From: Caprimulgus europaeus
Lineage: Eukaryota > Chordata > Aves > Caprimulgiformes > Caprimulgidae
NCBI GenBank assembly: GCA_907165065.1
Contig: OU015532.1
Coordinates: forward strand, 46,666,839-46,730,838
DNA length: 64,000 nucleotides
Direction of reading: 5' to 3'
In this document: positions 46,101-56,850 of the stretch, in pieces
How the letters are laid out: every line of letters starts with the position of its first letter
Position numbering within the stretch: position 1 is the stretch's first letter
The notes under the pieces: generated by a model
The model's database searches: none
The model's input: the letters and a program-made list of their open reading frames with translations, nothing else
What the model was told of the DNA's origin: nothing
Program-made: the position numbers and the translations under genes

Positions 46101-48426
46101 AAGTCTGGGCATCAGTCAGGGAAGCTGGCATGCTGTGTTGTGTGGAGTACTCTATTGTATTGAGTACACAGAATAACACTCAGTCAAGCTGAGCCTCTAG
46201 CTCCATGTCTGAGGCCAAATCCAAAAAAACAATAATTATTTTTTGTGATTTTCCTGTTGTTTTGTGGTCTGCTGCCCAGTATTGTTCCAGAACAACCTGT
46301 TAACCTGAAAGTCATCGCTCTTCTCTTTGTGTTCAGGTTATATTCTGTACAGCTTAGCATTTTGGCTTACTTGTCACTGAGGATTTGGAAGAATTTCTTC
46401 TGTATTTCTGACAGCAGAAAGCCCAGTCAGTGTTTAAGCTCACTTGGCCATAATAATTTGAAATTCTGCTGTTTAAAGTAATATGTTTTTGAGGAGCTAT
46501 CCTCTGGTGGTCTGGACTTTTTCTTAAGTGTGCAGGTAGCTCTGAGTCATAGTTACTGTATTCCTGTTCTGGAAGCAGCTTTCAAGGAGTTATAGATCAA
46601 GTCTGCAAGTGCTTATGGGCTCATTCACTGCAACAAACACGACAGCTAACATGAATTCTAGCTTGCACAAAATTAATTAAAACTGACCTTTCATGTGCTG
46701 GGATAAGAAGTGGAAACAAATAGCAATAGCTTATATAACAAAGTGGAAGAAAACAGCTTGCATTCAGATATCAAATGGTAATCATTGTTTAAAAACTGTA
46801 TCCTTTATTGCTATAAATTTCATTACTGGCAATCTAATATGCTAAATGTTATATATGGCAGCCATGCCTTGGCCAAAAGCTGAGAGCAAGGGCAAACAGT
46901 CTGAGAGTGGGAAGCCAATGCAAACAAGACCTGAGTGTCATGAGCTGTGATCTGAGCTATGGACCAAAAATTGAGAAGACAATAGCTGAAACTGCTGGTT
47001 TGTACCACCAGCCTGACCTAACCCTGGCTGCATCCACTTAATTCATTGAATGTAGTGTCTTTTTGCTTGGTTCTCCTTTTCCCACTGGGCCAGGGTCAGG
47101 TAAACTACTTAACAGTGCACAGGATGACTGTTCATGCTTTTCTATATGCAAGAGAAAAGAATTATATTTAGACAGTAATTGTAATAATTTTATAGTTCTG
47201 ACAAAATCCATGACTGCCTGGTTTGTATCCATATTGATAGTGTCAAGCTGAAAAGGAAGAAGGTGAATCTAACAGGTTGTGTGAGGGTAAAAATTCAGGG
47301 GCACAAGAATCCTTCCAATTTAGGTTGCTTAATTTCACAGAAGGATTCTTCAGTTATTCTTTGGAAAGTAAGAACTGTCAGGGCTGTAGCAGTTTGCTGA
47401 AATCTATCAAGTTTAATACTGGGAGAAAGAATAATTACAAAAAAATCTTTTAGTGCCTGTCTTATTAATTTGACATGTTTGTTAATTTATTTTCATAAGT
47501 TATTAGATTACAAAGCAAAAGGTGCAGCATATGAGGACATATACTCCCATGGGTATTGGACACCTACTGAAAACTCTCCTTTCAGCTATAATGTTTGGCT
47601 AAGGTAAATAGCATGTTTCCAAGATGATTTCATATTTCAAAATTATCTTGGAAAGTTTGGGGTGAAGAGGAAAAAAAGAGGGGGTGGAAACAAAAGAGGA
47701 AGAGGAGAGGATATCTAAACTCTGAATGCTTGAAAGGATAAATGATGGGCTCGCTTTGATCAAATGGAACTCATAGAGAATCTGTACCCCTTTTTTTTAT
47801 TAATTCCTTATGTGAACAGAGGGTAAAATTCAGTTTCAGGGGCTAAATTTCCCCAGTAGGAGTAACTTTCCTATTGGAAGGATTTTAAATATTATTAAAA
47901 GAATAAAATATTATTTTTATATTGAATCCAAGGATTGCAGGTTGACTCCTAAGGTTGCCTTATGCACCCCTACCTGTCTATTAATTAATATATGCTGTTA
48001 TTACCAGGTGTAAAGATATTGTGTGTGTTTGAGGGTCTTTTATTGATGGCTAGAGATATTCTGGTCTTCAGTGGCAGATTTTCCATTCTCTCTGGTTGGT
48101 TTCTCCCTGTGATTAGGGTAGATGGCAGCATTGTTGCCTGATCTGTGTGTTTACCCAGCTCTGAGTAGGTAATTAACTTAATATCCCAAAGTACTTTTTG
48201 AAAGTGTGAATTTTCTTTCTGTTTAAGGTTTTCAAAATATGTATGTGAGGAGTGAAATGAGCCTGTGGAGACAGTAAGTCTCTATTGCTGAGTTGCCTCA
48301 TAACCACAGTACTTGTGTAGGTAGGTTTAAGATGCCCAGATGAAGTAGCACCAGGGTTCTGAGCATGTTCCTGCCACGGAGAGCCTGGCTTTAGTGTTGT
48401 CCCAAAGTGGGGTCACTTACCTGGTG
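43137..48426. other. 5.3 kb of non-coding single-copy DNA
   Basis: No interspersed repeat or exon recognised. A (TTTG)n patch lies at 44985-45000 and a poly(A) run at 45449-45465. Frames are all under 80 codons. Confidence 0.5.
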
Positions 48427-48668
48427 TGTGGACACTGATGTACACACAGAGCAGAGGTATTTATTTATTTCACATTTGTGCAGAGAGGGGTGCTAGGTGG
48501 TACCCCACAAAGCTAGCACACTGAGTTCACAAAACTTCACACGTTTATGTGTACTTGATGAGCTGGTTCCACTTAACTAGTAATTATGCATTACTAGTTT
48601 ACTTTATGATTGGTTTATACTTTTCTCACTTACTTTCTAAAGGTACAATACAGAAAGAATTCACAACA
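48427..48668 (-). mobile_element. Putative short LTR, minus strand
   Basis: On the minus strand it starts TGTTGTGAATTC and contains an AT-rich CCAATCATAAAGTAAACTAG region. It then has GTGGGGTACCACCTAGCACC and a polyadenylation-type AAATAAATAAATACCTCTGC, ending near TGTCCACACA. This order (U3-like part, cap region, AATAAA) resembles an avian retroviral LTR, perhaps ERVK-like. The ends are estimates and no retroviral genes adjoin it. It lies 25 bp from the next LTR. Confidence 0.45.
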
Positions 48669-48693
48669 CGTTCTCTAATGCAGTGGGGGGATA

Positions 48694-49331
48694 TGTCGGT
48701 TTCATTTGGCTCGTCCTTGGCTAGCAGCCAAACAACCCAACCTCAAGGGACTAGGGGAAGGAATTAAGGAGGTGCATAGTTTGAGGTAAGAACAAGTTAA
48801 TAATCAAAATAAAAGAAAATAATACTAATATTAAGACAGAAATTATAATAATAATAGTAATAAAATATGCCAATGAGCAATACCCAGTGCCATTGCTCAG
48901 CACCCACCAACCCAGTCCGGCCCGATCCCAGAGAACGATTCCGGAGCAGCGACAATCCCGACCCGAAACCGCAATCCCGGGAGAGCGAGAGCCCGAGGGA
49001 GAGCCAGAGAGAGCCAGAGAGCCCCTCATGGATCTCCTGCCCATGGGGGACAGGAGATGGAACAGCCCCTTGGCAGAGCCCAGTGCCCATGGAGCTGATC
49101 CATGTCAATATTCCTCACCCCTGAGCTCTTGCGCTTGCAGAGGGACAAACACAAAGTCCTTCAGTGCCAGGGATACACATGCCAACATGGGGATGTTCTC
49201 AGCGTTTCTCTCCTCACAAATCCCAGCTGAACCCAACCCCCAGCGCTGTTCCAGCTGCTGAACAGAACCAGCTCTGGCCCAGCTAAAAGACTGATGAGGG
49301 TCATTGTGTTCAGTCTCTGAGTTGTTGGTCA
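48694..49331 (-). mobile_element. LTR of the 24907 family, minus strand
   Basis: Reverse complement of the 24907 family. It contains the blocks GGGCCAGAGCTGGTTCTGTT, GCGCTGGGGGTTGGGTTCAG, CATCCCCATGTTGGCA, GACTTTGTGTTTGTCCCTCT, CCATGGGCACTGGGCTCTGC, the CTCTCTGG tandem (two copies here against three at 24907), the CpG-rich CGGGATTGCGGTTTCGGG part, an ATTATTAT stretch, and a 3' end at TGTCGG on the plus strand. The U3 start differs: before GCTGGGCCAG it has about 45 bp not present in the solo LTR, so the right boundary is uncertain. The octamer is mutated. Confidence 0.82.
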
Positions 49332-49500
49332 TGATCCCCCCCCCCACACCCCGACACCTTTATCTTTCCCCCAGTTCCCCATTCTTACCTATTTCATCCT
49401 TTTTGTGCAATCATTCAGCTTTTGGCAGCTTCTAGGACGGGATGATCTCCTTTTGTTAATCTTTCAGTTCCTCTTCAAGAGCGTAGCTGTTAGTAAGGCC
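49332..49500 (-). other. Possible ERV internal remnant with G-run
   Basis: Read on the minus strand, a run of ten G (plus-strand C at 49336-49345) stands immediately before the LTR, where a retrovirus has its polypurine tract. Further upstream, frames are broken by stops and I cannot match them to an env or pol domain. If this is a 3' LTR, then 49346-49500 would be decayed internal sequence. This is inference only. Confidence 0.3.
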
Positions 49501-49741
49501 CGCATTACACAAAGTACCTGGATTTGCTCAAGGTAAAGACAAGGAGCCGGTTATGTTGTGGGACAGGGCTCAGTTTGTCAGGAAATTTCCATTTTCTGGT
49601 GTGCATCAGGAGGGCTCAGGCCAGAGCTGCCCCTTCCCGCCAGTGGCCTTGGGGTGAGGTGGCCCCAGAAGCGCTGTGGAGAGCCAGGGCCCGAGGAGGC
49701 TCAGTCCCATGGGAGCCGCTCCAGGCCCAGGGTGAGGTACT

Positions 49742-49947
49742 GGGCCGCGGCCGAGCTCCCCTGCCCGCTGCCTCACGGCCGGGCCGCGGCCGAGCTCCCC
49801 TGCCCGCTGCCTCACGGCCGGGCCGCGGCCGAGCTCCCCTGCCCGCTGCCTCACGGCCGGGCCGCGGCCGAGCTCCCCTGCCCGCTGCCTCAGGGCTGGG
49901 CCGCGGCCGAGCTCCCCTGCCCGCTGCCTCACGGCTGGGCCGCGGCC
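49742..49947. repeat. 39-bp GC-rich minisatellite, 5 copies plus a partial
   Basis: Units start at 49742, 49781, 49820, 49859 and 49898, and an 11-bp partial copy starts at 49937. The unit begins GGGCCGCGGCCGAGCTCCCC and is about 85% G+C. The first three copies are identical, the fourth has two differences and the fifth one. Because 39 is a multiple of three, open frames run through it in several frames on both strands, which explains the longest open frames of the window. Each unit contains a SacII-type CCGCGG word. Confidence 0.97.
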
Positions 49948-49984
49948 TGGCCTGGCTGGTAGCTGACCCTGGCTGCTCTCACAG

Positions 49985-50064
49985 GACCTGCCTCATCACC
50001 GTGGGCTCACCCGGCAATCTGGGCTCCTGTCTGAACCTACTGCCCCTGGCCTGCTCTCTGCGGG
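49985..50064 (+). other. Candidate exon with good splice signals
   Basis: An 80-bp segment preceded by a pyrimidine tract and acceptor (GGCTGCTCTCACAG) and followed by a consensus donor (CTGCGGG|GTGAGTG). Upstream, a second good donor (GCCCAGG|GTGAGG, exon end 49731) lies in the same CpG island. A two-exon transcript would therefore have a roughly 250-bp intron made mainly of the 39-bp repeats. Two frames are open through the 80 bp, but neither resembles a known protein, so a non-coding RNA or 5' UTR is more likely than a coding exon. Confidence 0.3.
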
Positions 50065-50110
50065 GTGAGTGTGGGGGGCCGGGGCACCCTGAGGTGGCTG
50101 GGATGGCAGG

Positions 50111-53100
50111 GAATGTCCGGGCTGAGTCTCGTGGCACCCTGGGTGCCGTAACTCAGCCTTCCACATGGGAGGTTAACACCCTTAATGTTTCTTTTGGCCA
50201 AGGTTTTTCTCAGGGATTCCTTCTGGAGCTGTTTCACTGCGTTTGGGCTGTGATGAACAGTTATTTTTAGTGAGTCTAGGAATCCTGTGTCTGATCTGGT
50301 TATTATCCGTGTTAATCTATTTGTTCTAGATAATCAGACAATTAAATGATTAAATCACAAGTGTATTCTAGAGAACTCTTTGTATATATATTGAAGTGAG
50401 ATACTTGGATCAACCAAGGTAGGAGAAAGCACTGAACAAACTATTTCACATGTGTGTTATGTGGATGTAATACTTTTACACATTAGCTGCATAGCTCTGG
50501 AAGAAGTAATTGGTGTTAATACAGTGGTTTTGGTAACTGCTTGTGACTTTCCACCAACTGGCAAAAATTATTATTATATCTGTGGATATTTATTTTAGAA
50601 TTTGCAACAAAAGTCTTGTGTGGTTGCAGCTGAATGTAATCTGGGAAGTCCAGAGCTGAATGAGATGTTTCTTCTAATGAAGTACCTGAAACTCTCTGTC
50701 AAGAGTAGTACAGTTTACTCATACCACACTTTCCGTCCAAAGATCAACTCAAAAGGCTGTGGAGACCGACTTCATCAGTCTGGCTTTAACTCTGAATCCA
50801 GAGGACCTTTTACTTAGCACTTTAAGAAATACCAAAGGGACCTTTATATTTACAGTTTTTGACAAGGCTGGAAGCCTCACAGGCCTTTCTTCCTGAATTA
50901 AATAAAATCTGGAGTGCAAGCTATGCAAATGTGTTTTGTCATTCTCCTCCCTGAGTTGCCTCTTAGCATTTTATCCCAGTGAGCATGATTAAGTTAGAAC
51001 AGTTGTTTTCCCACAAGCACCTGTTGTAGATCTAAAATGAAAAGAAAGAGGAAGGGGAAAAAAAACCCCAACCCATGGCCCTTAACCCAGGGAAAACTGT
51101 GTCTATTTTCTCATCAGATAATGCTGTTAGCACTGACAACTATAAGTGTGAAATTGCTGAAGATATCTACCATTAAAAGAGTATTTCTGATCACTTCACA
51201 TTTATGGTTTCTGTAGCATATCCTAAATTTTCTTTTTGCAAATAGGTAAAAAAATTAAGATCATCAGCAGCACTTGAATTGACTTGAGCAGTAATCGGTG
51301 TGGCTCAGATGGCACTTTCTTCCAGATGGAATCTGGGGGTGAGGGGCAGCAATTTCAGAAATATCTTTTCTTTGGACTTCATAATTCACTCACACAGAAA
51401 TTAGTTGTGGAAAAGGTAATGCCAGCTCCCATCAGGTCTGAATTTAATTAGCCAGGGAGTGGATGTTGCAGTCTGTGGATTTTTGATGAATAGGTGAAGT
51501 GCAATAATTAGGAAGAATGGATTACATCCTTTACCGACAGCAGATGTGTACAGAGTGATTAGTGCCCTTGTCAAGTACCCAGGTAATGGTGTATTTCACT
51601 GCCACAGATGTGAGGTTTTGATCATGAAGAAATTATCTAATTTATGTGCTTCCCATTCTCAATGTATAAGAAAAAATTGTTTTGCTTTAACTTTAATCTG
51701 TCATCTAAGATGGTGTCAAGTCTTTCTGTATCAGGACTTGTGTTCCATTTAAAGTTTATGCATAGTTTAACACCTTGTAATTTTGGGGAGGGGATCTAAT
51801 TCTAACTCAGCTAAAGCAAATGAAGGTAATAATAAAGTTACTGACACTACTGAAGCCTTTTTTCAGGTACCATTTTTTTTTAATGAGGCCTCATCAGTCT
51901 GGCTTCTCCTTAACCAAGAACACTCAGCTCTCCATCAAAATCATTACAATTAAGGGAAGATACTGATCCCCTTACCTAGCAGAAGCAATAATCTGTCATT
52001 TAGAGACTGTATCATACCATAGTCAAACAGGTATTGCAGAAATGGAAAATAGAATAATATAGCCATAGATTAGGTTCAGCTCTGAAAATAATGAGAAATA
52101 CCATCTTAGATGATGTACAGACTTTCCAAAAAGAAAAAGAATGTAAATGTGTATGAGTATCAGGGGAGTTTGCTTAATATATAATGATGTATTGTTGAGA
52201 ATAGAATTTTGTAAATTGAAATGCAGAGAAGAAAAGGATAAACTTTAAAGCTGTTGTGGTGAATAAGTGGCTGGAGCCTGTAAAATATGTGAGGTTAGGG
52301 CAGGAGAACAAAGATGGAAGGGAGATACTATGGCCTAGAGAATAGCTGAGAGATGAAAAAGCAATTATCAGTGTGAAAGAAGAGAAGAAAACATACTGGA
52401 AGTAAAGACAGAGCTTATTTCCTCTAGACAGCTTTTGGAAAATAGCTACAAGACAGCTACTGAGAGAATAGCATCTGAAAAAAAGAAAACAAAACACCAA
52501 AAAAACCCAAACAAATAAACAAACCCAAATCAAAACAAAAAATAAAACCCCACCAAAACAAAACAGAAATCCCTCACAATTTCCAGTTTTCTTTTTTGTC
52601 TCGGGAGCAGGGACAGGCTCCTGCACTCAGCTGGGGAGGAATTACTCTCCTCTGGGCTCCTAGCTCAGCTCTGCCTTGAAGCAAGCGTGCAAGCTCTGTG
52701 TGTCAGTGGTGATGTTGGGGTGGATGCAGGCTGGCTGCTTGTAAATATGGCCATGTTTATTTTTCTGTTGGTAGGCAACACAGGAGGTGTTTTGTCTATT
52801 CATCTCCTACAAAGCATAAATATTTTTTCCCCTACATTTTATTTAATTTCAGTAGGTAGTTGCCCAAACAAATCAACCATGAAAGGTGTACCAGTTCAGT
52901 GAGCAAGCAAAAAGCTCGAGCTAGGAGATGCACAGCCTCAAGCAATCCTCCTGCTGCCTTTTTCTTTAGTCATCTTAGTAGCTTTATGTATCTATGATGG
53001 AAGATGTGATACAGGATGCTGACAAAACTGGAGGGGTGTGATGTTCAGGTATCTCCAAGACTGCAAAAGAAGATGTATGTGTGTGTGAGTAACCTCGTGC

Positions 53101-53183
53101 TAAAATCCATATTGCCTGTGGAGCATTTTAATGGTTTCATAAGGTGGAGCTGAAACAGTATGAGTCTAACTTACAATAAAGAG

Positions 53184-53184
<1 letters not shown>
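50111..53184. other. 3 kb of mostly non-coding single-copy DNA
   Basis: Composition returns to AT-rich by 50280. The 51340-51550 stretch contains GAATTTAATTAGCCAGGGAG and looks like possible conserved non-coding DNA, which is untested. No gene recognised. Confidence 0.5.
52477..52570. repeat. A/C low-complexity tract
   Basis: Runs of A separated by C runs (AAACCCAAAC style), the complement of the G/T tracts at 22078 and 27369. The minus-strand frame here (52174-52626) is a composition artefact. Confidence 0.85.
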
Positions 53185-53225
<41 letters not shown>

Positions 53226-53230
53226 TATAT
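53185..53230. repeat. (TA)n(CA)n compound microsatellite
   Basis: About 12 TA units followed by about 8 AC units and a short ATAT end. Likely polymorphic. Confidence 0.95.
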
Positions 53231-54020
53231 GTCAGTAAGACACAGTTCTCGGGTGATTTTAGTGATGCAATTCCTCTCTTGCATAGTGTTTTCTAAAAAT
53301 CCTGGGGAAACCCTGCATGTGTAACAACAAATATCAGTCAAGATGACTCAGAAACCCAAAAGAAGGAAACAACATAAGAATGAAGATCTGTAGGTATCCA
53401 TGCCTGTTTATCCTAGAGCTATTTCCATACTTACTTTCAAAACCAAACCAACACAACAGCATATCTCCTATTAAGAAATCTGGATGCTAAGTAAACAATT
53501 ACAATTAAAAAACATAATTGAACTATTGATATAGGCTAATGGTTTGTCACCTCACCATTTCAAATATTCCACAAATAACTAAGCTGGAGAATTCCCTTAC
53601 AGAGCAGATACCCATATTGCCACTTTGGAGGTATAGAAATTCTAATAACTTTCTTGGCTTCATGAGAATTAGTCTGTTATTAACCAGTTAGGGCAGATTG
53701 ATATGGATCTCTGGTGCACCACCTTGTAAAAGAGGATGAGAAGCTGAGGAAAGATGTCAAAGGTGTGTGCTCAGCAGTTTATGGGCAATTGCACAGATTT
53801 GCAGAGACTTTCCTAAAATAAAAGGTCTTGTGATTGTGTCCCCACCTTCCCCACATTGTCTTAAGAGAAAAGGACGTTTGGAACTTATTCTTTACAACCA
53901 GATAACGAGTGATATTTATTCTGAGGTACATAACTGGGAACTGTGGAAATCTTTATTTATATATATGTGTGTGTAAACAAACCTTAGAGTGTTTCTGTGT
54001 GTGATTTTTTTTAATGTATG
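53231..54020. other. Non-coding single-copy DNA
   Basis: Nothing recognised apart from a short TA/TG run at 53957-53975. Confidence 0.5.
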
Positions 54021-54062
54021 TCTATATATATAAATATATATATACATAAAAATATATATATA
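54021..54062. repeat. Imperfect (TA)n microsatellite
   Basis: TA-rich run interrupted by AAA and CATAAA. Confidence 0.9.
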
Positions 54063-54071
54063 GTCAAACAT

Positions 54072-54128
54072 GAGGATGTTTGGCTGGATGTCTCCAGAGT
54101 CCCTTCAACTCTTAATGCTGCTTTGACA
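54072..54128 (+). mobile_element. Possible eroded CR1 3' tail
   Basis: The words GGCTGGATGTCTCCAGAG, TCCCTTCAACTC and TAATGCTGCTTTGA follow the order of a CR1 end (GGACTGGATGATCTCC, GGTCCCTTCCAACC, then the octamer tail). It is only about 57 bp and strongly diverged, so this is tentative. Confidence 0.4.
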
Positions 54129-55696
54129 GATACAATTTGAAGATGAGAGGACACTTAGTGAAGGTAGATAACACATTGCAGTGTAGTGCTTCAAAAGATA
54201 GTGTGATATTTAGATAATTCTGGCATTGTTGGCTTTTTTATTTTGCAAGCTCGGTTCATTACTTGGAATCCAGTGGTGTCTCCATAGTAAAAAGGCTGCA
54301 TTGCCATGCAAAGTGTTACTCTACTAAAGCGTTGGGACCTCATTTTGCTCTTGCCTGAAAGGAGTTAGTGTTTTTAACTTCATTAAAATGCTTTGAGATC
54401 CTCTGTTGTACACAGACCCCACAGAGACATGCTGTTTCTAAAAAAAACCCACCCCCCCCCCCCAAAAAACCCCAAAACCAACCCAAAAACACGTGAGTTA
54501 CTTTGCAGCACCGAGTACCTGGTTTACAGTGGTTAAGCATCCTTGAAAGTGATGTCAGTGTGGTTTTATCTGCTAATCAATTCCTAAAAGATCTGCATAG
54601 CTGTGTTCTTACACCGTGCTCTATTTAGTTTTCCTGTGTTATCTAATTTTGTAGTAGCCAGTGGAAAATTTTATCATCAGGATATCCCAGGGAATCAGTG
54701 CCCAAGTTTTTTTGGCTGTGTGGGTTTTTTCAAGTGCCATCTTTCATTGATAAGAACAAATAACCTATATAAGAGGAAATATTTAAATTATTTTTTTTTA
54801 AGTGAGGGGAAGACAAGCAAACTAAAACCTTGTGGTGTCATATTAATTCACTCTTAGAAGACAGGCCTGTGCACTGCAAATCTCAGATGAAAACCAAGTA
54901 CCACATGGAAAGGAATGGTAGCTTTGTTTTCAAAATATAAAATAATGATATACTAACTTAGAAGTACATTCAAAGTGTGATAGACTCCATAAAAATTATC
55001 AGCAGGTTCATTTGAAGTACTGCCTGCCCTGGGAGACTCATTTGCATGCAATGATTAGTGTTTTTGTTTTAGCTTCAATGTTATTTATTTACAAGCAGAA
55101 AACTTGCAAGGTTTTGCAGGATATGAGAACTGTTCTATGAAGAAATTATTTTTTATCTGTTAGGTTTTTTCTCATGCAAAGGAAAACAAATATTTATATT
55201 TCTTGTTCATTATTTTTCTGAAGCACTTTTAAAATGTTTTCTTCTTCATGTTTCTTAGTTGAAGTTAATACAGCTAGTTCTGTACAACCCTACCTTTCAA
55301 TACAAGGTTCATGCACCCAGAATCTTCTCTTATATCAAAATGATTTACCTTGTGCACCTGTTATTGATTTCATCAGTACTGAGGAAAAATATTGCTGTCT
55401 GATGTACTTGGAGTTTTTCAGAATTGCTATCAAAAAAGATCTTTATTGACTGACTTTATTCCCCAAATATTCACTGAAGTCTACCAAAAAGATCAGTGTG
55501 GCACTGGGATTACAGCAGTTGACAAAGAAAGTTTGCATCACCTAAAGAAAGCACAAACCACCTGTCCTGGTGAACTTCTGGTGAGTCATTCAACTTCTCT
55601 GCACAAGACTTTGGTGGTTCAAGCTCCCATGAAAGCTTTGTGCAACGTGACTTAGTTCAGCAGCGGCTCATCTGCGTGTTTCTGATCTGTGTGGAG
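54129..55696. other. Non-coding single-copy DNA
   Basis: An A/C tract sits at 54439-54491. Frames at 54603-54857, 55234-55449 and 55392-55655 are unsupported. Confidence 0.5.
54439..54491. repeat. A/C low-complexity tract with C13-type run
   Basis: A8, CCCA, a long C run, then AAAACCCC-like words. Same type as 52477-52570. Confidence 0.9.
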
Positions 55697-55700
55697 TCTA

Positions 55701-55754
55701 GAAAATTCTAGAAAAATCCAGAAAATTCTAGAAAAATCTGTTAGTAGAAAATTC
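55701..55754. promoter_or_regulatory. Tandem heat-shock-element-like motifs
   Basis: The pattern GAA-nn-TTC-nn-GAA, a perfect three-unit HSF binding array, occurs at 55701-55713 and again 20 bp later at 55721-55733. A further GAA-nn-TTC pair lies at 55747-55754. The 20-bp period shows the first two arose by tandem duplication. No core promoter or gene is recognisable beside it, so function is unproven. Confidence 0.5.
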
Positions 55755-55797
55755 TTGCAATCATTTTAGAGTTAAAATATCCTTATCTGTTCAGGTT

Positions 55798-55830
55798 GTG
55801 GATAAATGGTGGATAAATCGGTGGATAAAT
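55798..55830. repeat. Short tandem repeat GTGGATAAAT x3
   Basis: Three exact 10-mers at 55798, 55809 and 55821, separated by one or two bases. Confidence 0.9.
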
Positions 55831-56296
55831 GATTTCTGAGTAAGTTTACAAAGAAATTACCACTAAATCAATAAGACTGATTGCAAAGACGTGGGGATGG
55901 CAAAGCTGCTCTGTTTTCCTGCCTCTGTCTTGTGCCCCTGGCACGGAGAAAATGAAATGTAAACAGTAGACACACTGCAAATGGACCCAGAAGATCTCTG
56001 ATATTTTTGTAATCCAGTCTCTGCATTTGGAAATTCACCACTCCCAACATAAACCGTAATTTCATACCGTTTACTGAGTTCATGTAGGGACAGTTGTTGT
56101 ACGTGCCTGTCATTCTCACTAACGAAATCTGAGTGCTCTACTGAGACGATGGGCTTTTGGATCCGATCCTTCCCCCAATAAAGAAGAGTAAACTGTCAGA
56201 GGCCATTTCTGTGCAGGATTAGTGTTTATAAATATACTCAGTTGAGGGGAAGAAAACCAACAGAAATTAAACTGCTTCAGTTCAGGCAAATAAATA
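55831..56296. other. Non-coding single-copy DNA
   Basis: A minus frame at 55868-56119 is unsupported. Nothing else recognised. Confidence 0.5.
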
Positions 56297-56850
56297 TCAT
56301 AGAATCATTTTGGTTGGAAAAGACCTGTAAGATCGTTGAGTCCAACCATAAATCTAACACTGTTAAATCCACCCCTAAACCATGCCCTTAAGTGCTGTGT
56401 CTACCTGTCTTTTCAATCCCTCCAGGGATGGGGACTCCACCACTGCCCTGGGCAACCCCTTCCCATGCCTCAGAACCCTTTCAGCAAAGAAATTCTTCCT
56501 CACATCCAATCTCAACTGCCCTGGGCACAACTGGAGGCCATTTCCTCTTGTCCTGTCCCTTGGTCCTTGGTTGAACAGACCCACCCCCACCTCTCTCACC
56601 CTCCTGTCAGGGACTTGGACAGAGCCAGAAGGTCTCCCCTCAGCCTCCTTTTCTCCAGGCTCAACACCCCCAGTTCCCTCAGCCGGGAACTCAGCACACT
56701 TGTGCTCCAGACCCTTCCCCAGCTCCGTTCCCTTCTCTGGACACGCTCCAGCACTTCCAGGTCCTTCTTGGAGTGAGGGGCCCAACACTGAACCCGGTAT
56801 TTGAGGTGTGACCTCGCCAGTGCCCAGTACAGGGGAACAATCACTTCCTT
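56297..56850 (-). mobile_element. CR1 LINE, 5'-truncated 3' fragment
   Basis: The longest CR1 in the window. On the minus strand, the frame starting at 56844 reads IVPLYWALARSHLKYRVQCW, then [13 protein letters not shown], and on to [17 protein letters not shown]. The continuation lies in another frame (ending at 56375) with [35 protein letters not shown] and [11 protein letters not shown]. One small deletion near 56598 (GTGAGAGAGG where other copies have GTGCAGAGAGG) explains the frame change. The tail ends in the octamer (tgattctatgat on the minus strand). It is dead: most of ORF2 and all of ORF1 are absent. Confidence 0.96.

Larger units (their letters stand above)
49600..50110. promoter_or_regulatory. 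CpG-rich island
   Basis: By far the most G+C- and CpG-rich stretch in an AT-rich window. It includes the 39-bp minisatellite (five CpGs in each canonical unit) and CpG-containing flanks (for example CCCGCC, AAGCGC, GGGCCCGAGG and GAGCCGCTCC). Avian CpG islands often mark promoters, so this could be the start of an unannotated transcript. It could equally be just GC-rich repeat expansion. No TATA box is evident. Confidence 0.55.

Noticed and set aside
49524-50270. 248-codon open frame, the longest in the window
   Set aside because: It runs through a GC-rich 39-bp tandem repeat whose length is a multiple of three. Other frames on both strands are also open there, and the peptide is a low-complexity repeat with no known domain.
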